NCBI GenBank assembly: GCA_902362715.1
Contig: CABIXN010000001.1
Location: 1 to 64,000 of the forward strand
Length of the DNA stretch: 64,000 nt
Source: Lachnospiraceae bacterium
Lineage (GTDB): Bacteria > Bacillota > Clostridia > Lachnospirales > Lachnospiraceae
Direction: 5' to 3'
The position numbers and the translations under genes were made by a program. Position 1 is the stretch's first letter; each line of letters starts with the position of its first letter. Shown piece by piece: positions 7,278 through 16,773 of this stretch. A model generated the notes under the pieces. That model searched no databases and was not told the DNA's origin. It saw nothing but the letters and a program-made list of their open reading frames with translations.

Positions 7278-8822
7278 TTATTTTGCCATACTGATTGAAG
7301 TCTGACCTTCTTTTGTTTTCTTCCATGCAGTTTTACCAGGAAGGATCAAATGAAGAACAATACCAAGTACCAGAGAAGATACCATTGTTGCATATAAGTT
7401 CATTCCCCAGATACTGCCTGCTTTTAAGTGGAGCAGCTGTTCCATTGGCAGGAAAGTCCAGATACAGTTGATGACATAGGATATAATAATCGTCGCCCAG
7501 GCTGCCGCCTTGCTGATTTTGAAATTGTATCCTATGATGAACACAATGAACACAGGCATACCAAAGGAGAACACCCATAAGAACAGGTTGAATACGAATT
7601 CGTTTGCCATAATTAAAGCGCCTGGTAATAACAGTGCTGCTGCAACGATAACGCAGATTTTATTTGTGCGCAGTTTCTGTTTCTCATCCATGGTAGGTTT
7701 GCAGCATCCAATTACGATATCCTGAGCCAGGACGTTGGAGTTAGCAAGAACAACACCGCCGCCGGTTGACAGAGTAGCTGCCAAAAGAGCCACCATCAAA
7801 AGACCGATAGCCGGGACAGGCAGACCTTCCTGAGCGATCATAGGAACAGCTGTTAAGCCGTTGGCATTTACTTTGGATGCCAGAGCAGGAATAGACATTG
7901 CTGCAATTCCAAGGAAGATCCATGGTAAACTGGACATAATGTTAAAGGACATACCCATGAACACACCTTTACGGCAGGAGCTCTGGTCTTTTGCGGCAAA
8001 GAACGGAAGCATCATGGTCTGAGATACAGCGCCGGCTGTTGTATGTAATACGATAACCGGGATGATAACACCTAACCATACAGGAGGCATTCCAAGAGTA
8101 CCTGTCTGTGTCAGGATATTGCTGTAACCGGCAGCTTTATAAACTTCCATAACGCCCTGCCATCCGCCTAACTGAGCCAGATAGTTAAATGCGATGATAG
8201 CAATAGCAGCATAAGAAGCAACAATCATAACTACCGCATTGATACAGTTGAGCCATGCCATCTGAAGCATACCGCCGAAAAATACATAGCATAAAATTAA
8301 AACGAAGCCAAGAATAATTGACTGATAAATTGTAAGCGGGATACCACTTGCGTTACACAATGTGTAAATAGCTGTACCCGTTGCAACTGTTTCGGAAGCT
8401 CCGATACCAGTCCATGTCATTGTCTGGAATCCTGCATGGAACCATGCCATTTTTTTACCAAAGATTTTTTCCAGTGCCTGAGGTACTGTTTCAACCCCCA
8501 TCTTTTTGTATAACGGTCCAATCCATAACATAGCGATTGGAAGGAATACTGCACCTGCACCAATTGCCCACCACATAGCGCCGGCGCCGATACCTGTAAA
8601 TGCTGACCAGTCTGTAAAACCGCCGCCTGCGGCTTTCTGCCACAGAGACATTGTATGACCGGATCCCAAAGGTGCCAGTACGAATGAGAAAGTAACCATA
8701 ATCCATCCCATTCCGCCGCCTGCATTTGCAAAATCGGATGCAGATTTGACTTTTTTCTTAGCATACAGGCTGGCGATGATAATCAGAATCGCGAAGTATG
8801 CTACAGCAATAACTAGAGCCAT
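7278..8822 (-). CDS. Sodium:solute symporter (SSS family)
   Basis: A 514-residue transporter with about 13 membrane helices and the SSS/LeuT-type fold (start ALVIAVAYFAILI, then SASDFANAGGGMGW, and the helix-8/9 region ATLSTGGGVVLANSNVLAQD). It should import an organic anion or similar solute with Na+. ATG 8822 has GGGAGGT eight bases upstream. It heads a three-gene minus-strand operon with two mini membrane proteins. Its promoter (8882-8912) has the MerR-type layout shared with the transhydroxylase and decarboxylase genes, so uptake of gallate or a related aromatic acid is a reasonable guess, but the substrate is not shown by the sequence. Confidence 0.85.
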   Translation of the reverse strand: MALVIAVAYFAILIIIASLYAKKKVKSASDFANAGGGMGWIMVTFSFVLAPLGSGHTMSLWQKAAGGGFTDWSAFTGIGAGAMWWAIGAGAVFLPIAMLWIGPLYKKMGVETVPQALEKIFGKKMAWFHAGFQTMTWTGIGASETVATGTAIYTLCNASGIPLTIYQSIILGFVLILCYVFFGGMLQMAWLNCINAVVMIVASYAAIAIIAFNYLAQLGGWQGVMEVYKAAGYSNILTQTGTLGMPPVWLGVIIPVIVLHTTAGAVSQTMMLPFFAAKDQSSCRKGVFMGMSFNIMSSLPWIFLGIAAMSIPALASKVNANGLTAVPMIAQEGLPVPAIGLLMVALLAATLSTGGGVVLANSNVLAQDIVIGCCKPTMDEKQKLRTNKICVIVAAALLLPGALIMANEFVFNLFLWVFSFGMPVFIVFIIGYNFKISKAAAWATIIISYVINCIWTFLPMEQLLHLKAGSIWGMNLYATMVSSLVLGIVLHLILPGKTAWKKTKEGQTSISMAK

Positions 8823-8881
8823 ATTAAAAACCTCCCTTAGTGAAATAAATTAGTAAAAACTAAGTCCTCTACTCGCATTTG

Positions 8882-8912
8882 AGTATATTCTATATAGCGG
8901 CTATACTGTCAA
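8882..8912 (-). promoter_or_regulatory. MerR-type promoter of the symporter operon
   Basis: On the minus strand -35 TTGACA (8907-8912) and -10 TATACT (8882-8887) are separated by 19 bases rather than 17. The spacer holds the dyad TATAGCCGCTATA. Over-long spacers with a central dyad are the classic signature of MerR-family activated promoters. Confidence 0.75.
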
Positions 8913-9221
8913 TAAAATCTAAAAATTATTGAAAAAAAATAAAAAAACTGTAAAAAATGTTTAAATATTGTACAAAAATATGGGTATGCAGAACATGAAT
9001 AAAATAATTTGGTTTATGAATTACTAATGATGGTACATGATGATATTATATAAATTAACAACAGAGAAACCATATCATACAACTTGGAATTGGCAGAATG
9101 AAATAAAAAACATCTGTAATCCGTTATTTTTTTGTGACAATATCTGGTTAAACTGGACAAACCGCAGGATATTCCTTATTATATAAAGTATATAGCATAG
9201 GGAAACCAGCGGAGGAGATTT
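8913..9221 (+). other. Divergent spacer upstream of the LysR gene
   Basis: An AT-rich 309-base stretch between the symporter promoter and the LysR gene. No gene is seen. It should hold the LysR promoter and perhaps its operator, but I could not assign boxes with confidence; the LysR ribosome site is GGAGGAG just before 9222. Confidence 0.3.
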
Positions 9222-10139
9222 ATGACAGATTTACAGGTGAAATGTTTTTTGGAGGTTGCCAGATGTCTGAATTTTACAAAGGCAGCCAAGAACTTATTTA
9301 TATCGCAGTCAAATATCAGCAGGCAGATCGCTTCTTTTGAGGAGGAGCTTGGTCTTGCTCTTTTTGACAGAAATACAAAAGGGGTAAAGCTGACCTTGCA
9401 GGGGCAGATGATGGCGGAGACTCTTTCAGAGATGACTTCTGAGTGGGAGCTGGTCTGTTCAAGAGCCAAAAATTCCGTGAAGAAGTTTAATGGATGTATC
9501 ACCATAGGATGTCAGCCGCATATTAAATGCAACAGTTATTTGTCCCAGGTTCTTTCCGGGTTTCGGGAACTGCGCCCGGAGATACAGATTATAAAGGAGC
9601 GCTGTACCCAGAAGAAATTGCTGGAGGGATTAAAAAATGACTACTATGATGCAATTTTAATTGCGGATCATGATGTAAAGCGTCTCCAGGGTGTTGAGAG
9701 ACAGACACTGTATTATTCCAGAGTTGGAATTGTTGTTCACAAACGCCATCCTCTTTTCTATAAGAAGGAAGTTACGCTTTCTGATTTTCGTGACAGTGAT
9801 TTCCTTAGATATAATCCAACGGATGTAAAAAAAGAAGACGACTTTCTATATAATATATGTAAGTATTACGGATTTGAGCCAAGGGTAGCTGCGGAGTTCG
9901 ATGATTTTGAAGAATATTTATTTTCTATTGAAATGGGAGAGGGGATTTCTCTTGTATTTGAGGAGACGGAGGTTATCTCCAATATGAATCTTCGTTTTAT
10001 TCCGATTAATGAAGATGTTCCTCAAAAATATCTTCCCATGCAGCTTACAAGAAAAGAGAAGAATCATAATCAGGCGTTGAAAGATTTTTATGCCTATGCT
10101 CGGAAGTATTCCAATCTTCATGATAAAAAGGATATTTAA
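9222..10139 (+). CDS. LysR family transcriptional regulator
   Basis: A 305-residue LysR-type regulator. The N-terminal helix-turn-helix (about residues 1-60) has FLEVARCLNFTKAAKNLFIS and QSNISRQIASFEEELGLALF, close to family consensus. The rest is the periplasmic-binding-like effector domain. It lies divergent from the symporter and directly upstream of the transhydroxylase genes, so either or both are likely targets. It starts with ATG 9222 after GGAGGAG. LysR proteins in such settings often sense an aromatic substrate; the ligand here is not known. Confidence 0.85.
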   Translation: MTDLQVKCFLEVARCLNFTKAAKNLFISQSNISRQIASFEEELGLALFDRNTKGVKLTLQGQMMAETLSEMTSEWELVCSRAKNSVKKFNGCITIGCQPHIKCNSYLSQVLSGFRELRPEIQIIKERCTQKKLLEGLKNDYYDAILIADHDVKRLQGVERQTLYYSRVGIVVHKRHPLFYKKEVTLSDFRDSDFLRYNPTDVKKEDDFLYNICKYYGFEPRVAAEFDDFEEYLFSIEMGEGISLVFEETEVISNMNLRFIPINEDVPQKYLPMQLTRKEKNHNQALKDFYAYARKYSNLHDKKDI

Positions 10140-10200
10140 AAGTAAGGTTCCAATTTATAAGAACTGGAAAAAAATATATATGGAAAATATCAAAAAGAAC

Positions 10201-10231
10201 TTGACTGTATAATCACAATACACGTTATAGT
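10201..10231 (+). promoter_or_regulatory. MerR-type promoter of the transhydroxylase operon
   Basis: -35 TTGACT (10201-10206) and -10 TATAGT (10226-10231) are 19 bases apart. The spacer begins GTATAATCACAATAC, a dyad with GTAT/ATAC arms in the same place as in the symporter promoter. A 137-base leader follows before the athL start. Confidence 0.7.
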
Positions 10232-10368
10232 TAAACTCAAGAAGAAGTTCTTCTGAAGAGATATCTGTGAAGTGCAAAAAGCAGGCGCTTATTCCTCTAC
10301 TCTTGCGTGGCTTAAAAAGCAGGGAAGCAGATATGAAACGATTAACAAAAAATCAAGGAGGTATATTC

Positions 10369-12969
10369 ATGCAAGGCGAAATTCGTTTGACTAACTCCAG
10401 TACCGGAGGTCCAGTATTCGTATACGTAAAGGACGGAAAAATTGTCCGTATTACACCGATGGACTTCGATTCAACAGATCCGGAAGGCTGGAAAATTGAA
10501 GCAAGGGGCAGAGTTTTTAAGGCTCCAAGATATACTACAATCGCACCGTTTACAGCTGGTCAGAAATCTATGATTTATTCTGACAGAAGAATTCTTTATC
10601 CGATGAAACGTGTGGACTTTGATCCAAACGGTGAAAGAAATATCCAGAACCGTGGTATTTCCGGATACGAAAGAATCAGCTGGGATGAAGCAACAGATAT
10701 CGTTGCAAGTGAAATTAACAGAATTAAAAGAGAAGTAGGACCGGGCGGTATTATGTCTACTCCATCTTCTCACCATTTATGGGGTAATGTAGGTTACCGT
10801 CATTCTACATACTTCCGTTTCATGAACCTTATGGGATTCACTTATGCTGACCATAACCCGGATTCATGGGAAGGCTGGCACTGGGGCGGTATGCATATGT
10901 GGGGCTTCTCCTGGAGACTTGGCTGTCCAGAGCAGTACGATCTGTTAGAAGATGGTCTGAAATATGCAGAAATGATCGTATTCTGGTCATCTGATCCAGA
11001 AGTTAATAGTGGTATTTACGCTGCTTACGAATCACACATCAGACGTCGCTGGTTAGACGAACTGGGTGTTAAAATGGTATTTATCGATCCTTTCTTCAAC
11101 CATTCAGCAAATATGTGGGGAATGAAATGGTTCTCACCAAAAGTTGGTACAGACCATGCACTTTCTTTTGCTATCGCTTACACATGGTTAACAGAAGGAA
11201 CCTATGATAAAGAATATGTAGCTACTCATGCTTACGGATTTGAAGAATGGGCTGACTATGTATTAGGTAAAGGCGAAGACGGAATTCCAAAAACATGCGA
11301 ATGGGCTGAAAAAGAATCAGGTATCCCAGCATGTGATATCCGTGCTCTCGCTCGTGAATGGGCTAAGAAAAACACATATCTTGCTGCCGGTGGTATGGGC
11401 GGCTGGGGTGGTGCCTGCCGTGCTACCCATGGTATCGAATGGACACGTGGTATGATCGCTCTTGCTACAATGCAGGGTCTTGGTAAACCAGGTTCCAATA
11501 TCTGGTCCACAACACAGGGTGTTCCAACTGACTATGAATTCTACTTCCCAGGATACGCAGAAGGCGGTATTTCCGGTGACTGTGCAAACTCTGCAGCAGG
11601 ATTCAAATTCGCTTGGAGAATGTTCGATGGTAAGACAACCTTCCCGGCTCCGGTTAAAGTAAATATTGAAGCTGGACAGCATATTCCACGTCTGAAAATT
11701 CCAGAATGTATCATGAACGGAAAATTCGAGTGGTATGGTAAAGGATTCTGTGGTAATGCAATTGAAAATCAGCTGCATCCATATCAGTATCCGGCTCCAG
11801 GATATGGAAAAATTAAAATGTACTGGAAATACGGCGGACCACACATCGGTACAATGACAGCTACAAACAGATATGCTAAGATGTACACATCTGAAAGCCT
11901 TGAATTTGTAGTAAGCCAGTCTATCTGGTTTGAAGGTGAAGTTCCGTTTGCAGATATTATTCTTCCTGCTTGTACAAACTATGAGCGTTGGGATATTTCT
12001 GAGTTTGCTAACTGCTCCGGTTATATTCCGGATAACTTCCAGATGGCAAACAACCGTGTAATTTCTTTACAGGCTAAATGTATCGAACCTCTTGGAGAGT
12101 CCATGTCCGATTACGAAATCTATGCATTAATGGCTAAAAAACTTGGTATCTATGATATCTTTACAGAAGGCAAAGATGAATTAGACTGGGTAAAACAGTA
12201 CTACAATGCTACAGATTGTCCAAAACTTATGGATTGGGAAGACTTCTTCAAGAAAGGTTATTTAGTAGTACCTGATAATCCAAACAGAAAGAAAACACCT
12301 GCACTCCGCTGGTTCGCAGAAGATCGTGTACGCGATACTCCTGACTGGGGTCCTGCTCCAAACCAGTCTGTAGCGCTGAAGGGATTACAGACTACAACAG
12401 GAAAAGTAGAGTTCATTTCTACATCCTTAAAACGTTTCGAAGAACAGGGATTTGTGGATGAATATCGTCCGGCAATGCATAAATACGTTCCTGCTTGGGA
12501 AAGCTGGCACGCAGAAGTTGCTAAGAAATACCCTCTGGGTATGTTATCACCTCATCCAAGATTCTCTATGCATACAATGGGTGATGCAAAAGACAGTTTC
12601 ATGAACGATATCAAAGACCACCGTGTATTAGTAGACGGATGGTATTACTGGATTATCCGTATGAACTCTGTAGATGCTGAAGCTCGTGGCATCAAAGATG
12701 GCGATTTAGTACGTGCATACAACGACAGAGGTTCCGTAATTCTCTGTGCTCAGGTTGGTGAACGTGTACAGCCAGGTACCGTACATTCATATGAATCTTG
12801 TGCTGAATATGCTCCCCTTGGAAAACCGGGATGCTCCGCAGACCGCGGCGGCTGCGTAAATATTCTGACACCAGATCGTTACATGTCTAAATATGCATGT
12901 GGTATGGCACCAAACAGTGCTCAGGTTGAAGTAGAAAAATGGGATGGCGGTATTTACGAAATCTACTAA
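10369..12969 (+). CDS. athL: Pyrogallol-phloroglucinol transhydroxylase, large (Mo) subunit
   Basis: An 866-residue molybdopterin enzyme of the DMSO reductase superfamily. It matches, along its whole length as I remember it, the Pelobacter acidigallici transhydroxylase alpha subunit (about 875 residues), which converts pyrogallol to phloroglucinol without net redox change. Residues reported as catalytic there appear at equivalent places here: His135 (H144), Asp165 and Mo-ligand Ser166 (D174, S175) in NPDSWEGW, and Tyr396 (Y404) in FPGYAEGG. There is no Tat signal and no N-terminal Fe-S Cys motif, as in that enzyme, so it is cytosolic. ATG 10369 is chosen for its AAGGAGG site; upstream in-frame starts lack one. 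The Fe-S subunit gene follows after 34 bases. Codon use is unusually regular, consistent with high expression. Confidence 0.92.
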   Translation: MQGEIRLTNSSTGGPVFVYVKDGKIVRITPMDFDSTDPEGWKIEARGRVFKAPRYTTIAPFTAGQKSMIYSDRRILYPMKRVDFDPNGERNIQNRGISGYERISWDEATDIVASEINRIKREVGPGGIMSTPSSHHLWGNVGYRHSTYFRFMNLMGFTYADHNPDSWEGWHWGGMHMWGFSWRLGCPEQYDLLEDGLKYAEMIVFWSSDPEVNSGIYAAYESHIRRRWLDELGVKMVFIDPFFNHSANMWGMKWFSPKVGTDHALSFAIAYTWLTEGTYDKEYVATHAYGFEEWADYVLGKGEDGIPKTCEWAEKESGIPACDIRALAREWAKKNTYLAAGGMGGWGGACRATHGIEWTRGMIALATMQGLGKPGSNIWSTTQGVPTDYEFYFPGYAEGGISGDCANSAAGFKFAWRMFDGKTTFPAPVKVNIEAGQHIPRLKIPECIMNGKFEWYGKGFCGNAIENQLHPYQYPAPGYGKIKMYWKYGGPHIGTMTATNRYAKMYTSESLEFVVSQSIWFEGEVPFADIILPACTNYERWDISEFANCSGYIPDNFQMANNRVISLQAKCIEPLGESMSDYEIYALMAKKLGIYDIFTEGKDELDWVKQYYNATDCPKLMDWEDFFKKGYLVVPDNPNRKKTPALRWFAEDRVRDTPDWGPAPNQSVALKGLQTTTGKVEFISTSLKRFEEQGFVDEYRPAMHKYVPAWESWHAEVAKKYPLGMLSPHPRFSMHTMGDAKDSFMNDIKDHRVLVDGWYYWIIRMNSVDAEARGIKDGDLVRAYNDRGSVILCAQVGERVQPGTVHSYESCAEYAPLGKPGCSADRGGCVNILTPDRYMSKYACGMAPNSAQVEVEKWDGGIYEIY

Positions 12970-13003
12970 GATTTTGCAAATACAGCCCGAAAGGAGAATT
13001 AAG

Positions 13004-13825
13004 ATGAAACAGTGGTATATGGTTATTGATGTCAGATGGTGCCATGATTGTAATAACTGCTTTATGTCTTGTAAAGACGAACATGTAGACAATGAATGGC
13101 CAGGCTATACAGCTGCTCAGCCACGCCATGGACATCGTTGGATGAATATTGAAAGAAGAGAGCGCGGCAGATACTCACGTAATGATTATACATATCTGCC
13201 AATGCCTTGCCAGCATTGCGAGAAATGTCCGGTAGTTGACGCTGGATATGCAACAAGAAGAGAAGACGGTATCGTAATGATCGATCTTGAAGCTGCAAAA
13301 GGAAAAGAAGATGTAGTAGGAATGTGCCCATACGGAGCAGTTTACTACAACGAAGAAGCAGGCATTGCACAGAAATGTACAATGTGTGCACACCTTCTGG
13401 ATGATCCGGACTGGATCCCAGGAATTCCAAGATGTGCTCACTCCTGTCCTACAAAAGCTCTGAAAGCTTTCCATCTTGAACCAGAAGAAATGGAAGTTAT
13501 GATCAAAACAGAAGGACTTGAAGTATACAAACCAGAACTGGGAACAAACCCACATGTATTCTACAAAAACCTTCACAGATTTACAAAGAACTTCGTTGCA
13601 GCTGGTGTATTAGTAGACGGAGACTGCTATGAGGACGCTTCTGTTACATTAACAAAAGACGGAGAAGTTGTTGAAATTCAGAAAACGAACTTCTTTGGAG
13701 ATTTCAAATTCGATGGACTGGATGACGGAAAATACGTAATCCAGATCGATGCTGCTGGAAAACACAAAGATATTGATGTTGAAATTGCAGGAAAATCTTT
13801 AAACCTTGATTTTATTGAATTTTAA
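13004..13825 (+). CDS. athS: Transhydroxylase, Fe-S small subunit
   Basis: A 273-residue electron-transfer subunit. The ferredoxin region carries Cys clusters starting CHDCNNCFMSC and including CQHCEKC, CPYG, CTMCAHL and CAHSC, enough for three [4Fe-4S] clusters as in the Pelobacter beta subunit (about 275 residues). The C-terminal ~75 residues (from VAAGVLVDGDCYED) form a Cna-B/prealbumin-like beta domain, a known peculiarity of this enzyme that distinguishes it from ordinary DMSO-reductase B subunits. Start ATG 13004 has AAAGGAG; an in-frame start within athL is unlikely. The second cluster segment reads CQHCEKCPVV, slightly different from the Pelobacter form as I recall it. Confidence 0.92.
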   Translation: MKQWYMVIDVRWCHDCNNCFMSCKDEHVDNEWPGYTAAQPRHGHRWMNIERRERGRYSRNDYTYLPMPCQHCEKCPVVDAGYATRREDGIVMIDLEAAKGKEDVVGMCPYGAVYYNEEAGIAQKCTMCAHLLDDPDWIPGIPRCAHSCPTKALKAFHLEPEEMEVMIKTEGLEVYKPELGTNPHVFYKNLHRFTKNFVAAGVLVDGDCYEDASVTLTKDGEVVEIQKTNFFGDFKFDGLDDGKYVIQIDAAGKHKDIDVEIAGKSLNLDFIEF

Positions 13826-13847
13826 TTAAGAAAATATCGTTGAGCTT

Positions 13848-13877
13848 TATGCCCATGCTGTCACAGGCATGGGCATA
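13848..13877 (+). terminator. Hairpin after athS, possible weak terminator
   Basis: TATGCCCATGC pairs with GCATGGGCATA around a TGTCACAG loop. The following bases (ATTCAT) lack a real T-run, so it may only stabilise the athLS mRNA or allow partial read-through into the cofactor genes. Confidence 0.5.
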
Positions 13878-13979
13878 ATTCATATAGTGAAATAGTAAAC
13901 GCTATATCTGGATAAGTGAAATAAAATCCCTGTGGTATACTTAGAATACATTAACAAACGCAAAATAAGGAGAAGAATC

Positions 13980-14546
13980 ATGAGCAAAATTGTAATTTTT
14001 AACGGAAGCCCAAGAATGGACGGAAATACATCAACAATTTTAAAGATGATTGAACGCGGGGCAAAAGAGCACAATGCAGAGGTAGAAGTCTATACTTTAT
14101 TCAAAATGAAATTTATGGCCTGTCAGGGCTGTTTCGGATGCCGCTTGAAGGATGACTGTATGGTAAATGATGAGCTTCGCAAAGCACTGCAGAAAGTAAA
14201 AGAGGCGGATGCTGTGGTTATCGGTTCTCCTGTTTATTTTATGCAGATTACCGGTCCTGTTAAAAACCTTTACGACAGACTCTTCCCGCTTATGGGCGAG
14301 AACGGACGTCCGCGGTTTGGACAGAAAAAGATTGTTACTGTATATACACAGGAGTTGGAAGATCCGCATACCTTCGATATGTATTTTGACTATCTTGCCC
14401 AGGGAATGTTCCCGGGATTTGGATTTGTGGACGAAGACCGTATCGTATGTGTAAATGGTAATAACCCTGAGACCGCAGAAAACAACCGGGAACTGAAACA
14501 GAATGCATATGATGTAGGCAGAATGCTGGCCAACATTAATAATTAG
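13980..14546 (+). CDS. NAD(P)H-dependent FMN reductase / Fe-S flavoprotein-like
   Basis: A 188-residue flavodoxin-fold protein. It starts with the FMN-phosphate loop IVIFNGSPRMDGNTS and carries the Cys motif CQGCFGCRLKDDC (near residues 45-57) found in iron-sulfur flavoproteins and some quinone or azo reductases. It should pass electrons from NAD(P)H or ferredoxin through FMN. ATG 13980 follows AAGGAGAAG; a longer upstream frame lacks a site. It lies between athS and moeA, so it may keep the transhydroxylase or its co-substrate reduced, or assist cofactor insertion. Both are inference. Confidence 0.8.
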   Translation: MSKIVIFNGSPRMDGNTSTILKMIERGAKEHNAEVEVYTLFKMKFMACQGCFGCRLKDDCMVNDELRKALQKVKEADAVVIGSPVYFMQITGPVKNLYDRLFPLMGENGRPRFGQKKIVTVYTQELEDPHTFDMYFDYLAQGMFPGFGFVDEDRIVCVNGNNPETAENNRELKQNAYDVGRMLANINN

Positions 14547-14560
14547 TGATAGAGGTCTAT

Positions 14561-15778
14561 ATGAAAACGCTTGGATATGACTTTCAAACTGCCAGGGAAA
14601 AAATGCTGGAACGGTGTTCAGGACTTGGCAGTGAGACAATTTCTTTAGAAAAAGCATATGGAAGAATACTTGCAAAAGATGTGACAGTGAAATATGATGT
14701 TCCGCTGTTTGATAAATCACCTTTGGATGGTTATGCATTTATTGACTCTGATACATTAAATGCTACCAAAGAACAGCCGGTAAATCTGACTGTAGTGGAG
14801 GAAATTCCGGCGGGAGCTTATTCCGGCCGGGAACTAAAGCCGGGCACGGCGGTAAAAATTCTGACAGGAGCTCCCATTCCTGCAGGTGCTACAGCTGTTG
14901 CAAAATATGAGGAGACAGAGTTTGGAACGGATTATGTAAAACTGTTTCATCCATATCAAAAGATGGACAACATAATTTTGAAAGGCGAGGATATCAATGC
15001 CGGAGATCTGGTGGCGTGTGAAGGTACGTTGATAGATTCGGCCGTTCATGGAAAACTGGCGTCCCAGGGAAATTGTGCGATAGAAGTATATAAGCTGCCA
15101 TTAATCGGGATTATATCACAGGGGAATGAGGTGATTGGTTCTGAAGAGGAATTAAGACCTGGGAAAATTTACAATACAAACCGTTTTATGCTCAGTGGAG
15201 CTTTGAAAAAAGAAGATTTCAGCTCTATTTATCTTGGAACTTCTAGAGATGATGAAGTTGAAATCGCGAATATGATATCCGATGCGGTATGCATGTATGA
15301 TGCGGTTATTATGACCGGCGGTGTTTCTGTTGGTACATACGACTTTACGGAAGCTGCCATGAAGAGGGCGGGAGCTGAAATACTGGTAGACAAAATTTTT
15401 ATGAAACCGGGGTCTTCCTGCTGTCTGGGAATATTAAATGGAGTGCCGGTGTTTGGACTTTCCGGCAATCCGTCTGCGGCCATGACTACTTTTTATCTGG
15501 TAGTTCTGCCTGTGATACGAAAAATTTCCGGACTTAAAAATTACTTACCAAAGAAAATACGTGTGCGTTTGAATGAGGATTTCAAAAAAGCAAGTAAAAA
15601 TACGCGGATTTTAAAAGGAAGCCTGGATCTTTCCCAGGGTACAGCCATTATGAAGCTGAATCAAAAACAGGGAAATGGAATGGTAAGCGCCATGCAGGAT
15701 GCGGAAGTTTTTGCAGTAATTCCCTCAGGCAGCGGACCGGTAGATAAGGGCAGCTGGCTGGAGGCATATTTGATTTAG
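14561..15778 (+). CDS. moeA: Molybdopterin molybdenumtransferase MoeA
   Basis: A 405-residue MoeA that inserts molybdate into adenylated molybdopterin. The N-terminal region has the PLFDKSPLDGYAF motif, then the KILTGAPIP signature, the Mog-fold domain with IISQGNEV and MTGGVSVGTYDF, the FGLSGNPSAA loop, and domain IV at the end. ATG 14561 has AGAGG close by and is preferred to GTG 14546 which overlaps the upstream stop. It starts 14 bases after the flavoprotein gene. This is the full-length MoeA, while the 3.4-kb gene is a shorter relative, so the organism may treat two cofactor pools or metals (Mo and W). Confidence 0.92.
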   Translation: MKTLGYDFQTAREKMLERCSGLGSETISLEKAYGRILAKDVTVKYDVPLFDKSPLDGYAFIDSDTLNATKEQPVNLTVVEEIPAGAYSGRELKPGTAVKILTGAPIPAGATAVAKYEETEFGTDYVKLFHPYQKMDNIILKGEDINAGDLVACEGTLIDSAVHGKLASQGNCAIEVYKLPLIGIISQGNEVIGSEEELRPGKIYNTNRFMLSGALKKEDFSSIYLGTSRDDEVEIANMISDAVCMYDAVIMTGGVSVGTYDFTEAAMKRAGAEILVDKIFMKPGSSCCLGILNGVPVFGLSGNPSAAMTTFYLVVLPVIRKISGLKNYLPKKIRVRLNEDFKKASKNTRILKGSLDLSQGTAIMKLNQKQGNGMVSAMQDAEVFAVIPSGSGPVDKGSWLEAYLI

Positions 15779-15803
15779 TACAGACAGGATCAGGTGTAGA
15801 AAC

Positions 15804-16754
15804 ATGAAAGATAATTATGGAAGAGAAATTACATATTTGAGAATTTCAATTACAGATGAATGTAATCTCCGCTGTTTATACTGTATGCCGGAGGATGAGG
15901 GGTGTCTGGCCAAAGACAGCAGTCTTATGAGCGCAGATGAAATTGTGGAAATTACAGCTGAGGCGGTAAAGCTTGGTATCAGTAAAGTCAGAATTACAGG
16001 GGGAGAGCCATTGATTCGACCTGATGTAATCGACATCTGCAGACGGATCTCATCTCTTCCAGGAGTAAAGGAACTGGCGGTAACAACCAATGGAATGCTG
16101 TTGAAAGATCTTGCATATCCTCTGAAGGAGGCGGGAGTATCCAGACTGAATATCAGCCTGGATACCCTGCAGACCGAGAAATATACCAAAATAACCAGAA
16201 AAGGTAATTTTCAGGACGTGGCGGAAGGAATACGTCTGGCGGCAAAGGCCGGTCTGACTCCTATAAAAATTAATACCGTGCTTATCGGTGGATTTAATGA
16301 CTGTGAAATTCGTGACTTTGGAGAATTGACCCGGACAGACAATGTGGAAGTACGCTTTATAGAATTAATGCCTATTGGAGCCTGTGCAGCGTTTCCAAAA
16401 CATGCATTTGTCAAAGGCGATATAGTACTGCGGGAGATTCCGGAGCTTGTGGAGGCAGAAAATTCCGGTGTGGCAAGAATGTATCAGTATCCGGATGGGT
16501 GCGGACGGATTGGAATTATCAGTGCGGTGAATCAGCACTTCTGTCTGTCCTGTAACCGGATTCGTCTTACCTGCGACGGTAAGATTAAGCCGTGTCTTCA
16601 TTCGAAAGAGGAAGTACTTGTAAAGGGACTCCATGGAGAAGAACTGAAAAAGGCTTTGATTGGTGCTATTACCAATAAGCCGGCAGAGCATGTAAATCTT
16701 ACATATGGTTACGTAAGTGAAACAGAGCGTTATATGAATCAGATTGGTGGATAG
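15804..16754 (+). CDS. moaA: GTP 3',8-cyclase MoaA
   Basis: A 316-residue radical SAM enzyme catalysing the first step of molybdopterin synthesis from GTP. The N-terminal cluster motif CNLRCLYC (near residues 15-22), the GGEPLIRPD motif, and the C-terminal second cluster with CLSCNRIRLTCDGKIKPC are all present. Length is near the family norm (about 320-330). It begins 25 bases after moeA with a modest ribosome site and is followed 19 bases on by a GntR gene. moaC is 11 kb upstream; moaD, moaE and mobA are not in the window. Confidence 0.95.
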   Translation: MKDNYGREITYLRISITDECNLRCLYCMPEDEGCLAKDSSLMSADEIVEITAEAVKLGISKVRITGGEPLIRPDVIDICRRISSLPGVKELAVTTNGMLLKDLAYPLKEAGVSRLNISLDTLQTEKYTKITRKGNFQDVAEGIRLAAKAGLTPIKINTVLIGGFNDCEIRDFGELTRTDNVEVRFIELMPIGACAAFPKHAFVKGDIVLREIPELVEAENSGVARMYQYPDGCGRIGIISAVNQHFCLSCNRIRLTCDGKIKPCLHSKEEVLVKGLHGEELKKALIGAITNKPAEHVNLTYGYVSETERYMNQIGG

Positions 16755-16773
16755 GAACGGGAGGCAGATTCTG

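Noticed and set aside
14097..14738. 213-codon minus-strand frame
   Set aside because: It is fully antisense to the flavoprotein and moeA genes, with no ribosome site or recognisable domain.
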